DNA of 64,000 nucleotides from Streptomyces longhuiensis (GTDB taxonomy: Bacteria > Actinomycetota > Actinomycetes > Streptomycetales > Streptomycetaceae), in assembly GCF_020616555.1 (NCBI RefSeq), contig NZ_CP085173.1, positions 5,782,001 to 5,846,000 of the forward strand, read 5' to 3'. A program made the position numbers and the translations under genes. The notes below the pieces were generated by a model. The model saw only the letters and a list, made by a program, of their open reading frames with translations. It was not told the DNA's origin and did no database searches. This document shows, one piece after another, positions 8,657 through 17,077 of this stretch (position 1 is its first letter; every line of letters begins with the position of its first letter).

Positions 8657-9710
8657 CCCCCGCGAAGGGCATCTGGTCGATCGGAGCGATGCGGACCGGG
8701 GCGCTCGGGTTCGGGGCGTGGATCATTTTGCCGTTGCCGATGTAGAGGCCCACGTGGCTGATGCCCGAGTAGAAGAACACCAGGTCACCCGGCTGCAGTT
8801 GGGAGCGTGGGATGCGCGGGCCCGCGTTGATCTGGGAGTACGTGGTGCGCGGCAGGGAGATGCCCGCGGAGCGGTACGCGGCCTGGGTGAGGCCGGAGCA
8901 GTCGAAGGCGTTCGGGCCGGTGGCGCCCCACACATAGGGGCTGCCGAGGGCGTTGTAGGCGTAGGCGATGGCCGCCTCCGTGCGGGAGTCCGGGGCCTTG
9001 GGCAGGGCGCCGGACGGCAGGTCGCGGGAGGAGTCCGAGCGGGAGGCGCGGTCGGCCGCGCCGGTGTCGCCCGCGCCCGCTCCGACGCCGGTGCGCTCGG
9101 CCGCCGGCAGCTGGTCGAGCAGACGCTTCGCCTCGGCCAGCTTCCCGGTGACCGTCTTCTTCTGCTTCTTCAGCTCGCCCTGTCGCTTGCGCAGCTCGGC
9201 GAGCCGGCCGTCCGCCTCGGAGCGCAGCTGGTCGATCTGCCGCAGCTCGCGCTGCACGCGCCCCACCGCGGAGGCCTGCCGGGTGCCGAGCCGGTCGGCG
9301 AGCGCCGCGTTGTCGAGGTACCGGGCGGGGTCGGAGGACAGGACGAGCTGGACCGCCGGGTCGAGGGCTCCGGTGCGGTACTGCGCGGCGGCGGCCGAAC
9401 CGAGCGCCTCGCGCTGGGTGTTGAGCCGGTCCGTCCTGCGGGCCGCCTCGTCACGCAGGGAGCCGAGCTTCTTCTCGGCCTTGTCGGCCTTCTCCTTGGC
9501 GCCGTTGTACTTCTCGGTGGCCTTCTCGGCCTCCTGGTAGAGCCGGTCGACCTTCGCCTTCACCTGACTCGGGGTGAGCCGGGGGTCCGCGTGCGCCGCG
9601 CCGTCCAGGGCGGTGGCGGTCGCCGCGGAGGCGAGAGCGAGCGTCGCCGCGGTGCGGGCCGTGGGGCCGGTGAGCGAGCGCTGTCGGGGCTTGCGGTGCG
9701 CTGCCGACAC
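8640..9710 (-). CDS. NlpC/P60 cell-wall endopeptidase
   Basis: A 356-residue secreted peptidoglycan hydrolase. Order: signal sequence (about residues 1-40, AATLALASAATATALDGAAHA), a long coiled coil (about 45-200, AKVDRLYQEAEKATEKYNGA onward), a Ser/Asp-rich linker and a C-terminal NlpC/P60 domain with Cys in FDCSGLTQAAY, His in SHVGLYIG and His in MIHAPN. It cleaves D-Glu-diaminopimelate-type bonds. The GTG at 9710 is chosen because GGAAGGA lies 10 nt upstream and the start matches the paralogue at 11360. Unlike that paralogue it lacks a ydaO riboswitch but has strong leader hairpins. Confidence 0.92.
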   Translation of the reverse strand: MSAAHRKPRQRSLTGPTARTAATLALASAATATALDGAAHADPRLTPSQVKAKVDRLYQEAEKATEKYNGAKEKADKAEKKLGSLRDEAARRTDRLNTQREALGSAAAAQYRTGALDPAVQLVLSSDPARYLDNAALADRLGTRQASAVGRVQRELRQIDQLRSEADGRLAELRKRQGELKKQKKTVTGKLAEAKRLLDQLPAAERTGVGAGAGDTGAADRASRSDSSRDLPSGALPKAPDSRTEAAIAYAYNALGSPYVWGATGPNAFDCSGLTQAAYRSAGISLPRTTYSQINAGPRIPRSQLQPGDLVFFYSGISHVGLYIGNGKMIHAPNPSAPVRIAPIDQMPFAGATRVA

Positions 9711-9745
9711 GAGGGGCACGTCCTTCCGGTACGTACTGCTTACGC

Positions 9746-9833
9746 GTCCGGCGGCGGCCCGCACAGGGGGAGCGGGCCGCCGCCGGACCTTTCTCGGCGG
9801 TAGGTGCCCGACTACCGCCCCTGAGCGGGGCGG
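9746..9833 (-). promoter_or_regulatory. Leader with two GC hairpins upstream of NlpC/P60
   Basis: A perfect 17-bp inverted repeat (9746-9762 with 9772-9788, 9-nt loop) lies 36 nt before the start codon, preceded by a second 7-bp hairpin (9815-9821 with 9827-9833). The first hairpin is far stronger than a chance structure and would form in the 5' untranslated RNA, so attenuation or RNA stability control is plausible. No known riboswitch consensus was seen. Confidence 0.5.
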
Positions 9834-10003
9834 CGGTGGGGAGCCGGTCACCTGAGGAAGGACGCTAAACCTGACCGTCACGGGTTGGTGACGGATTGTC
9901 CTCAACTGGCCCTTGTGTTCTGCGTGTGACCGTATGTGACCGTCGGGGGATCGGTCCGGGCCGGTTCATGGGGGCAGTGAGGCCCCGGCTAGGCTCGCCG
10001 TTC

Positions 10004-10357
10004 ATGGACGTACTCATCCACCTCTTCGTCGGCCTGCACATCATCGGCATCGCCTCGCTCCTCGGTGGGTTCCTCACCCAGATGAAGGCGATGGGCAAGG
10101 GAACGGCCCGGTTCGTCCCGGCGATGCTGCACGGTGCGCTGACCATGCTGGTCACGGGTGTCGTCCTGGTGGGCCTGAATCAGGCGGACGACAACACCGT
10201 CAACAACATCAAGATCGGCGTGAAGCTCGCGCTGCTGATCGTGATCCTCGGCCTCGTGTACGTGAAGCGGGACGACGAGAAGGTGGACAAGGGCCTGTTC
10301 GGCCTCGTCGGCCTGCTGACCACCGCGAACATCTTCATCGCGGTGCTCTGGACCTGA
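10004..10357 (+). CDS. Small integral membrane protein, 117 residues
   Basis: A small polytopic protein with four predicted helices: VLIHLFVGLHIIGIASLLGG, the segment around ALTMLVTGVVLVGL, KLALLIVILGLVYVKR and LVGLLTTANIFIAVLWT. The ATG at 10004 begins directly with the first helix; an upstream in-frame GTG would add an arginine-rich stretch that looks untranslated. It converges on the TDT transporter 28 bp away. Function is unknown. Confidence 0.85.
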   Translation: MDVLIHLFVGLHIIGIASLLGGFLTQMKAMGKGTARFVPAMLHGALTMLVTGVVLVGLNQADDNTVNNIKIGVKLALLIVILGLVYVKRDDEKVDKGLFGLVGLLTTANIFIAVLWT

Positions 10358-10385
10358 GTCGGCATCGCGGTGCTCCGGACCTGGG

Positions 10386-11333
10386 TCAGCGTGCTGCTCC
10401 GGGCCTGAACGTCCCGATCAGGGTGGCGAGCCACGCGGCCACCGCGATCCACACCAGAACCTGTCCCGGCCCTCTGAGCCAGGACACATCGGCGGCGGCG
10501 CTCACGGACAGTGCCGCCGCCGCTGTCATTCCCATCGGGAAGACCGTCGACCAGCGCCGCACGTCGTAGCGCGGCCGGGGCCACCGCACCTCCGCCACCG
10601 CCAGCACCACGTACCAGGCCACATCGAGTGCGAGCAGCAGAAAACTCATGGTGCGCAGGACGTCCGTGTCGTCCTGGTTCCACAGGCCCGTCGCGACGAG
10701 CTTCGCCGCGGCGAGGGCGGAGATGGCGAGCGCGCCGCCCGCGACCCACTGGTCCCCGGCGCCGGAGGCCACCTCGCGCAGGTCGAAGTGGAGCAGTGCG
10801 AAGCAGTACAGGACGATCCCGCCCCAGAAGAGCGCCATCCCGGTGAACGCGAGCCAGTGCGCGCCGACCGCGGGCGCGAGCGTCGCCGCCAGGACGACGA
10901 GACCCTGTGTCGCGACACATCCGAGGAACACGCCCCCCGGCATCCGCGGCTTCCAGTGCCGTACGACGTTGATGAGGAGCACCGGCCAGACGAGCGCGGC
11001 CAGGGCGAGGAGCGCCTCGGCCAGGGTCTGCCAGCCGAACACGGAGATCCGGGTGCCGAGGACGGTCGTCGCCGCGACCGCGGTGAGCGCGGGCGGGGTG
11101 TCGGCCTCGGACTGCCAGCGGTCGCGCTCCCGCACCAGCCGGCTCGCGAAGTCCGCCGCGAGGACGACCCAGAGGGCGGCGGCGAGCACCAGCATGATGC
11201 CGGACAGCACCGAGTGACCGGTCAGGTTCAGGCCGACCGAGATGATGCCGGTGGCCATGACGGCGGCACCGGCGGCCGGCGGGAGCTGGGACCACGTGGG
11301 TCCGGGACCTGGGGTTGCGTTCGGGCCGCGCAC
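10386..11333 (-). CDS. TDT family transporter (TehA/SLAC1-like)
   Basis: A 315-residue membrane protein with about ten helices. The start PPAAGAAVMATGIISVGLNL matches the first helix of the tellurite-resistance/dicarboxylate transporter family (the ATGI motif). Later features include GMALFWGGIVLYCFALLHF and WWSTVFPMGM-like text (RRWSTVFPMGMTAAA), also typical of the family. Relatives export organic acids, sulphite or tellurite, or act as anion channels; the substrate here is not predictable. It lies 26 bp downstream of the second NlpC/P60 gene on the same strand, so read-through is possible. Confidence 0.85.
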   Translation of the reverse strand: MRGPNATPGPGPTWSQLPPAAGAAVMATGIISVGLNLTGHSVLSGIMLVLAAALWVVLAADFASRLVRERDRWQSEADTPPALTAVAATTVLGTRISVFGWQTLAEALLALAALVWPVLLINVVRHWKPRMPGGVFLGCVATQGLVVLAATLAPAVGAHWLAFTGMALFWGGIVLYCFALLHFDLREVASGAGDQWVAGGALAISALAAAKLVATGLWNQDDTDVLRTMSFLLLALDVAWYVVLAVAEVRWPRPRYDVRRWSTVFPMGMTAAAALSVSAAADVSWLRGPGQVLVWIAVAAWLATLIGTFRPGAAR

Positions 11334-11359
11334 CGCCCGAACGTAACCCCACGAAGCGG

Positions 11360-12529
11360 TCAGGCCGGGCGCACCACGCTGTGGATCGGCATGTAGTAGA
11401 TCGACTCGACGCGGACGTTCGCGCCCGGCTTCGGTGCGTGGATCATCTTGCCGTCGCCGATGTAGATGCCGACGTGGCTGATGTCGTCGTAGAAGAAGAC
11501 CAGGTCACCAGGCTGGGCGTTGGCCGTGGTGACGGTCGTGCCGACCTTGACCTGGTCCCAGGTCGTGCGCGGCAGCGAGATGCCGGCCGCCTTCCACGCG
11601 GCCTGCGTGAGGCCCGAGCAGTCGTACGAGTCCGGGCCCGTGGCGCCCCACACGTACGGCTTGCCCATCTGGGACTCGGCGAAGTCGATGACCTTCGCGG
11701 CCTTGGCGGCGTAGCCGCTGCCGGTGCTGCCGGAGCCCGTACCCGTACCCGTGCCCGAACCGCTGCCCGTGTCCGGGTTCTCCTTCTGGCGTGCCTCCTC
11801 GGCCGCCTTGCGCTTGGCCTCCGCCTCGGCCTGCTGACGCGCCAGCTCCTCCGCCTTCTTCCTGGCGGCCTCCTGCTTCTTCTTCTCGATCGCCGCGAGG
11901 CGCGCCTTCTCCTCGGCGGTCAGCTTCGACAGGAGTTCGCGGGCGTCGCCGAGCTTCTGCTGGACGTCCCTCTTCGTGCTCCTGAGCGTGGCCTGCGAAG
12001 TGGTCAGCGTCTCCAGGCTCTTGGCCGCCTCGGTGCGCTTCTTCGTGGTGGCGGCCTGCTCGGTCTGGTAGTCGTCGACCGCCTTCTTCTGGCGGCTCGT
12101 GAGCCGGCTCATCAGCTGGTCCTGGTCGAAGTAGTCCTGCGCGTCGTCGGCGAGGAGCAGCGTCGCGGTGTCGGAGACGGCGCCCGTGCGGTACTGGGCG
12201 GCGGCGAAGGTGCCGAGCTCCTGGCGGGCCTTGTTGAGCTTCTCGGTGCGCTGCGCGACGTCGTCGAGCAGGTCACCGACGCGCTTCTGCTGCTTGGTGG
12301 TGCGCTCCTTGGCCGCGTTGTACTTCTCCGTGGCGACGCCCGCCTGGTGGTAGAGGGTGTCGACCTTCTTCTGGACCTCTTCCAGGCTCGGCTTCGGCGG
12401 CGCGGACGGGGCGGCGGTCGCGCTCTGCGAGAGCAGGGCTATGGAGGTGAGGGCCGCCGTGGTGATTCCGACGACGGGGGCCGTGCGGGGACCGGCTGTC
12501 CTGCCGCGCGGCTTGCGGTGCGACGCCAA
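11360..12529 (-). CDS. NlpC/P60 endopeptidase under c-di-AMP riboswitch
   Basis: A 389-residue secreted cell-wall hydrolase. It has a signal peptide ending near ATAAPSAPP, a long coiled coil (about 48-240) with an Ala/Lys/Glu-rich helical arm (EEKARLAAIEKKKQEAARKK), a Gly-Ser-Thr linker (about 250-270) and the catalytic domain with Cys in YDCSGLTQAAW, His in SHVGIYIG and His in MIHAP. The start is a TTG at 12529 behind GGAAGGAG, giving the shared N-terminus ASHRKPR. It is a close paralogue of the gene at 8640, and the leader holds a ydaO-type riboswitch. Confidence 0.93.
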   Translation of the reverse strand: MASHRKPRGRTAGPRTAPVVGITTAALTSIALLSQSATAAPSAPPKPSLEEVQKKVDTLYHQAGVATEKYNAAKERTTKQQKRVGDLLDDVAQRTEKLNKARQELGTFAAAQYRTGAVSDTATLLLADDAQDYFDQDQLMSRLTSRQKKAVDDYQTEQAATTKKRTEAAKSLETLTTSQATLRSTKRDVQQKLGDARELLSKLTAEEKARLAAIEKKKQEAARKKAEELARQQAEAEAKRKAAEEARQKENPDTGSGSGTGTGTGSGSTGSGYAAKAAKVIDFAESQMGKPYVWGATGPDSYDCSGLTQAAWKAAGISLPRTTWDQVKVGTTVTTANAQPGDLVFFYDDISHVGIYIGDGKMIHAPKPGANVRVESIYYMPIHSVVRPA

Positions 12530-12549
12530 GGGGCGCGTCTCCTTCCCAT

Positions 12550-12700
12550 GACCGCCTACCGGGTTAGCTGTCGGGTTCGGGCGGAGATTCGGAAGGCTGC
12601 CCTACGGTCGCGCCCTGACGGGTCGTCGGCCGATTCACCCCAAAGGTCGTGGGTCCCCGGTTCCATGCCTCTCGGCGTACTGAACTCAGCGGGGGCGACC
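12550..12700 (-). promoter_or_regulatory. ydaO/yuaA c-di-AMP riboswitch
   Basis: On the minus strand the conserved elements appear in order: GGAACCGGGGACCCA, then GGGGTGAATC, then CCGAACCCGACAGCTAACCC and GGTAGGCG just before the ribosome-binding site. This matches the ydaO-type c-di-AMP riboswitch, known to control cell-wall hydrolases in actinobacteria (ligand binding usually turns expression off). Ends are approximate. Confidence 0.93.
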
Positions 12701-12804
12701 CGTTCGCGGCGCGGTTGCCGACGGGGGGACGGGCGGCCCGCGGAGCACGCTAGCCAACTCGTGTGGCTGCTGTGAAGGTTGATGTTCGATATGCCCGATA
12801 CATT

Positions 12805-12843
12805 TTCGTGACCTTCGGCAATCTCGTTCGTGACCTCCGGTAA
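12805..12843. repeat. 22-bp-spaced direct repeat in nlpC-pcrA intergenic region
   Basis: TTCGTGACCTTCGGCAA (12805-12821) and TTCGTGACCTCCGGTAA (12827-12843) are 15/17 identical and exactly 22 bp (two helical turns) apart. On the minus strand they read GGTCACGA, upstream of the riboswitch. This is a candidate operator for the hydrolase promoter. Confidence 0.45.
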
Positions 12844-12923
12844 CCCTTACGGAGGGTGATTTCCGCACTACGTGAGGTGTCCGGGTCCGCGAAGTCGGGG
12901 GGAAGTTTCCGGGGCGGCCGTGG

Positions 12924-12946
12924 GTGTCAGTGGGGCGGCCTAGACT
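12924..12946 (+). promoter_or_regulatory. RecA-NDp-like DNA-damage promoter of pcrA
   Basis: GTGTCAGTG (12924-12932), an 8-bp spacer and TAGACT (12941-12946) match the actinobacterial consensus TTGTCRGTG-N8-TAnnnT except for the first base. The ATG lies 9 bp after the -10 box, so the transcript would be nearly leaderless. A DNA-repair helicase is an expected target of this PafBC-type promoter class. Confidence 0.7.
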
Positions 12947-12955
12947 CGTAGAGCG

Positions 12956-15466
12956 ATGAGCAGCCTCTTTGACGACAGCTTCCTGGCGGACCTCACGGCT
13001 TCGAAGGCCGGTGAGGAGCATGCCCCGCCGCCGCCCGAGGACGACACGGCTCCGGAGCACATGCCGGACGACCTGTTCGACGGGAAGTTCGACGCGCCCC
13101 CGGCCAGGGACGCGTACTACCGGGACGGTGCCCCGCGCCCGGCGCTCGACCCGGCGGCTCTCCTCGACGGGCTGAACGAGAACCAGAAGGCGGCCGTCGT
13201 CCACGGCGGCTCCCCGCTGCTCATCGTGGCGGGCGCGGGTTCCGGCAAGACCCGCGTGCTCACGCACCGCATCGCGTACCTCCTCGGCGAGCGCGGCGTG
13301 CACCCCGGCCAGATCCTCGCGATCACGTTCACGAACAAGGCCGCGGGCGAGATGAAGGAGCGCGTCGAGTCCCTCGTCGGCCCGCGGGCGAACGCGATGT
13401 GGGTGTCGACGTTCCACAGCGCCTGCGTGCGCATCCTGCGCCGCGAGTCGAAGAAGCTCGGCTTCACGTCGTCGTTCTCGATCTACGACGCCGCCGACTC
13501 CAAGCGCCTCATGGCCCTGGTCTGCCGCGACCTCGACCTGGACCCGAAGAAGTTCCCGCCGAAGTCCTTCAGCGCCAAGATCTCGAACCTGAAGAACGAG
13601 CTGATCGACGAGGAGGACTTCGCGGCCCAGGCCGCCGACGGCTTCGAGAAGACCCTCGCCCAGGCCTACGCGATGTACCAGTCCCGCCTCCGTGAGGCGA
13701 ACGCGCTGGACTTCGACGACCTGATCATGACGACGGTGAACCTCCTGCGCGCCTTCCCGGATGTCGCCGAGCACTACCACCGCCGCTTCCGCCACGTCCT
13801 GGTCGACGAGTACCAGGACACGAACCACGCGCAGTACGCGCTGGTCAGGGAGCTGGTGGGGACAGTCGACAGCGGCCGCGCGGAGGACGAGCCGCCGCGT
13901 GAGGGCGACCTCCCGCCGGCCGAGCTCTGCGTCGTGGGTGACGCCGACCAGTCGATCTACGCGTTCCGCGGAGCCACCATCCGCAACATCCTCCAGTTCG
14001 AGGAGGACTACACCGACGCGACGACGATCCTGCTCGAGCAGAACTACCGCTCGACGCAGACCATCCTCTCCGCGGCCAACGCGGTCATCGAGCGCAACGA
14101 ATCCCGCCGCCCCAAGAATCTGTGGACGAACGCGGGCGCGGGCGCGCAGATCACCGGATACGTCGCGGACACCGAGCACGACGAGGCGCAGTTCGTCGCC
14201 GATGAGATCGACCGGCTCACGGACGCGCGCGACGCGAAGGCCGGCGACGTCGCCGTGTTCTACCGGACGAACGCGCAGTCCCGTGTCTTCGAAGAGATCT
14301 TCATCCGCGTCGGCCTGCCCTACAAGGTCGTCGGCGGAGTCCGCTTCTACGAGCGCAAGGAGGTCAGGGATGTCCTGGCCTATCTGCGGGTGCTCGCCAA
14401 CCCCGAGGACTCCGTCCCCCTGCGCCGCATTCTCAATGTGCCGAAGCGCGGCATCGGCGACCGCGCCGAGGCGATGATCGACGCGCTCTCCCAGCGCGAG
14501 AAGATCTCCTTCCCGCAGGCGCTGCGCCGCGTCGACGAGGCGTACGGCATGGCGGCCCGCTCGACGAACGCGGTGAAGCGGTTCAACACGCTGATGGAGG
14601 ACCTCCGCACGATCGTCGAATCGGGCGCGGGCCCGGCCACGGTCCTGGAAGCCGTACTCGAACGGACCGGCTATCTGGCGGAGTTGCAGTCGTCGACGGA
14701 CCCGCAGGACGAGACCCGGATCGAGAACCTTCAGGAACTCGCGGCCGTGGCCCTGGAGTTCGAGCAGGAGAGCGCGTCGGCGGACGGCGCGGCCGAGGGT
14801 GAGGGCGAGGCGAGCGTCGGTACGCTCTCCGAGTTCCTGGAGCGGGTCGCGCTCGTCGCCGACTCCGACCAGATCCCGGACGAGGAGGACGACGGCTCCG
14901 GCGTCATCACGCTGATGACGCTGCACACCGCCAAGGGCCTCGAGTTCCCGGTCGTCTTCCTGACCGGCATGGAGGACGGTGTCTTCCCGCACATGCGCTC
15001 CCTCGGCCAGGTCAAGGAGCTGGAGGAGGAGCGCCGGCTCGCCTACGTCGGCATCACGCGCGCGCGTGAGCGCCTGTATCTGACGCGCTCCACGCTGCGC
15101 AGCGCCTGGGGCCAGCCCTCGTACAACCCGCCGTCGCGCTTCCTGGAGGAGATCCCGGACGCGCATCTGGAGTGGAAGCGGACGGGCGCCATGGCGCCCG
15201 CCAAGTCGACGGGACCGACGAGCGGCATCGCCGCGTCCCTCTCGTCGTCGCGCTCGCGCTCGACACCGGCGTTCGCCACCCGCCGGGCGACGGAGAAGCC
15301 CGTCGTCGCGCTCTCGGTGGGAGACCGGGTCACGCACGACCAGTTCGGCCTCGGCACGGTCGTCGGCGTCAAGGGCACGGGCTCGAACGCGGAGGCGACG
15401 GTCGACTTCGGCGAGCCCAAGCCGAAGCGCCTGCTGCTGCGGTACGCGCCGGTGGAGAAGCTGTAG
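12956..15466 (+). CDS. pcrA: ATP-dependent DNA helicase PcrA/UvrD
   Basis: An 836-residue superfamily 1A 3'-5' helicase for nucleotide-excision repair, replication restart and removal of RecA filaments. All motifs are visible: Q-motif region LNENQKAAVVHG, Walker A AGAGSGKTRVL, FTNKAAGEMKERV, the DEYQDTNHAQY motif II, GDADQSIYAFRGA, QNYRSTQTIL, LMTLHTAKGLEFPVVFLTG and the final VGITRARERLYL. An acidic 60-residue N-terminal extension precedes the helicase core, and a Tudor-like C-terminus (VGDRVTHDQFGLGTVVGVKG) matches the RNA-polymerase-binding tail of PcrA. A damage-type promoter lies directly upstream. Confidence 0.97.
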   Translation: MSSLFDDSFLADLTASKAGEEHAPPPPEDDTAPEHMPDDLFDGKFDAPPARDAYYRDGAPRPALDPAALLDGLNENQKAAVVHGGSPLLIVAGAGSGKTRVLTHRIAYLLGERGVHPGQILAITFTNKAAGEMKERVESLVGPRANAMWVSTFHSACVRILRRESKKLGFTSSFSIYDAADSKRLMALVCRDLDLDPKKFPPKSFSAKISNLKNELIDEEDFAAQAADGFEKTLAQAYAMYQSRLREANALDFDDLIMTTVNLLRAFPDVAEHYHRRFRHVLVDEYQDTNHAQYALVRELVGTVDSGRAEDEPPREGDLPPAELCVVGDADQSIYAFRGATIRNILQFEEDYTDATTILLEQNYRSTQTILSAANAVIERNESRRPKNLWTNAGAGAQITGYVADTEHDEAQFVADEIDRLTDARDAKAGDVAVFYRTNAQSRVFEEIFIRVGLPYKVVGGVRFYERKEVRDVLAYLRVLANPEDSVPLRRILNVPKRGIGDRAEAMIDALSQREKISFPQALRRVDEAYGMAARSTNAVKRFNTLMEDLRTIVESGAGPATVLEAVLERTGYLAELQSSTDPQDETRIENLQELAAVALEFEQESASADGAAEGEGEASVGTLSEFLERVALVADSDQIPDEEDDGSGVITLMTLHTAKGLEFPVVFLTGMEDGVFPHMRSLGQVKELEEERRLAYVGITRARERLYLTRSTLRSAWGQPSYNPPSRFLEEIPDAHLEWKRTGAMAPAKSTGPTSGIAASLSSSRSRSTPAFATRRATEKPVVALSVGDRVTHDQFGLGTVVGVKGTGSNAEATVDFGEPKPKRLLLRYAPVEKL

Positions 15467-15493
15467 GGAAGGCCGCTGCCGGCGGGCTCGGCC

Positions 15494-17077
15494 CTACGTC
15501 GGGTCGAGCCCGTGGCTGCGGAGCCACGGGAGCGGGTCGACGGCCGAGCCGCCGCCGGGACGCACCTCGAAGTGCAGGTGCGGACCGGTGGAGTTGCCGG
15601 AGTTCCCGGAGTGCGCGATGACGTCACCGGCCTTGACCGGTCCGCTCATCACGGTGTGGCTGGAGAGGTGGCAGTACCAGGTCTCCGTGCCGTCCTTCGC
15701 CGTCAGGATCGTCATGTTCCCGTACGCGCTGTTCCACTGCGTACGGATGGTGCCGTCGGTCGCGGCCATCACCGGCGTGCCGTACGAGACGGGGAAGTCG
15801 ATGCCGGTGTGCACGGACATCCAGTTGACGCCGGCCTGCCCGTAGTACGCGCTCAGCCCGCGCTGCTTGACCGGGAGGACGAACTTGGGCCGCAGGCGCT
15901 CCTTGCGCGCCGCTTCCTCCGCCGCCTGCTTCCGCTCGGCCTGCTGCTTGGCCCTGAGGTCGATACGTTCCTGGGTGCGGCTCGCCCGGTCGGCGAAGTC
16001 GCCCGCGTCCGCGGAGAGGTTTGCGAGCTGTGTGTCGAGCTTGTTGTTGGCGACGGAGGGCTTCACGGCGGTCGCGTCGGGGGCGGAGGCCGCCGTCGTG
16101 TCCTTGCTGTCGTCGCCGCCGAGCCCGCCGACGGAGGCCGCGGCGACTCCCGCGACACCCATCACGCACACCGAGGGCACCGCGACCGTGAGCAGCGCGG
16201 AGCGCTTGGCGGGGGAGCGGCGGCGGGAGCGTGCGCGCTGGGCCGGCGTGACCGGGGCGGGCCGCTCGTCGCGGGCGACGATTTCCTCGACGTCGTCGTG
16301 TCCGTCGCCGTAGTTGTCCTGGCGGCTGTCGTCGTGGCTCAACTCCGGCCCGGAAGCGTCGGGTTGGCCGTAGTCGTGCCGGGCGTCCGGGTCGCTGTCG
16401 TCACCTTCGGCGCCCGCGGAGTTCCACGCGGTGGCGTCGTACGCGCCGGTGTCGAAGACCGGTGCCTCGAAGGCCTGCGTCGCGAAGGGCTGGGCCTCGA
16501 ATGCCTGCGCCTCGAAGACCTGTGTCTCATAGGCCTGCGCGTCGAACGTCTGCGTCTCGAAGGCCGGCGCCTGGAAGGTCTGCGTGGCGAACGCGTCCTG
16601 CGTGGTGAATCCCTGCGCCTGCGCCCCGAAGGCGTTCGCGTCCCACTGCCCGGTCTGGTCGGCCCACGCGCTGTTGTCCCACTGGCCGGAATGGTCCGGT
16701 CCGGACTGGGCCGGAATACCGCTGAGTTGCTCGTGAGCGGCGGTCCCCCAGACAGCGGTCGTGTCGTAGGTGCCGGTGCCGTACGAGGCGGCGTGCTGCT
16801 GCGCCGCGTACGGGTCGTGGTGCTGGGGTTCCTGCGTCGTCAGCGTCTGGTGCGCGCCGGTCTGCCACTGACTGTTGTCGTACGCGCCGGTGTTCTGCGC
16901 GCCGGGCAGGTCGCCGAAGAGAGGGTCGGCGGCGAAACCGCCGGTGGCGTAACCGTCGTAACCGGTGTGGCCGCCGTACTGGGCGCTCTGCTGGTCATAT
17001 GCAGCGTAGGGCGCGTAGTCGGCGTCCTGAGCCGGGGCCGGGGTGGTCTGAGTCCCCGACGGGAGACGGTCGTTCAC
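15494..17077 (-). CDS. M23 family peptidase with aromatic-repeat cytoplasmic tail
   Basis: A 527-residue membrane-anchored cell-wall peptidase. The first 280 residues are disordered and rich in Gln, Ala, Tyr and Phe, with aromatics every fifth residue from 163 to 218. A basic stretch (ARSRRRSPAKRS), one membrane helix (LLTVAVPSVCVMGVAGVAAA), a coiled coil (about 370-410) and a C-terminal M23 domain follow. Zinc ligands are in SVHTGIDFPV and in HLHFEVRPGG. Lysostaphin-type M23 enzymes cut peptidoglycan cross-bridges. GTG 17077 is preferred because of AAAGAGAAG just upstream. It converges on pcrA, 27 bp away. Confidence 0.9.
   Translation of the reverse strand: MNDRLPSGTQTTPAPAQDADYAPYAAYDQQSAQYGGHTGYDGYATGGFAADPLFGDLPGAQNTGAYDNSQWQTGAHQTLTTQEPQHHDPYAAQQHAASYGTGTYDTTAVWGTAAHEQLSGIPAQSGPDHSGQWDNSAWADQTGQWDANAFGAQAQGFTTQDAFATQTFQAPAFETQTFDAQAYETQVFEAQAFEAQPFATQAFEAPVFDTGAYDATAWNSAGAEGDDSDPDARHDYGQPDASGPELSHDDSRQDNYGDGHDDVEEIVARDERPAPVTPAQRARSRRRSPAKRSALLTVAVPSVCVMGVAGVAAASVGGLGGDDSKDTTAASAPDATAVKPSVANNKLDTQLANLSADAGDFADRASRTQERIDLRAKQQAERKQAAEEAARKERLRPKFVLPVKQRGLSAYYGQAGVNWMSVHTGIDFPVSYGTPVMAATDGTIRTQWNSAYGNMTILTAKDGTETWYCHLSSHTVMSGPVKAGDVIAHSGNSGNSTGPHLHFEVRPGGGSAVDPLPWLRSHGLDPT

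Noticed and set aside
12686..15337. 883-codon open frame on the minus strand antisense to pcrA
   Set aside because: Codon composition mirrors pcrA; high GC removes stop codons from the antisense frame. No domain recognised and pcrA is unmistakable.
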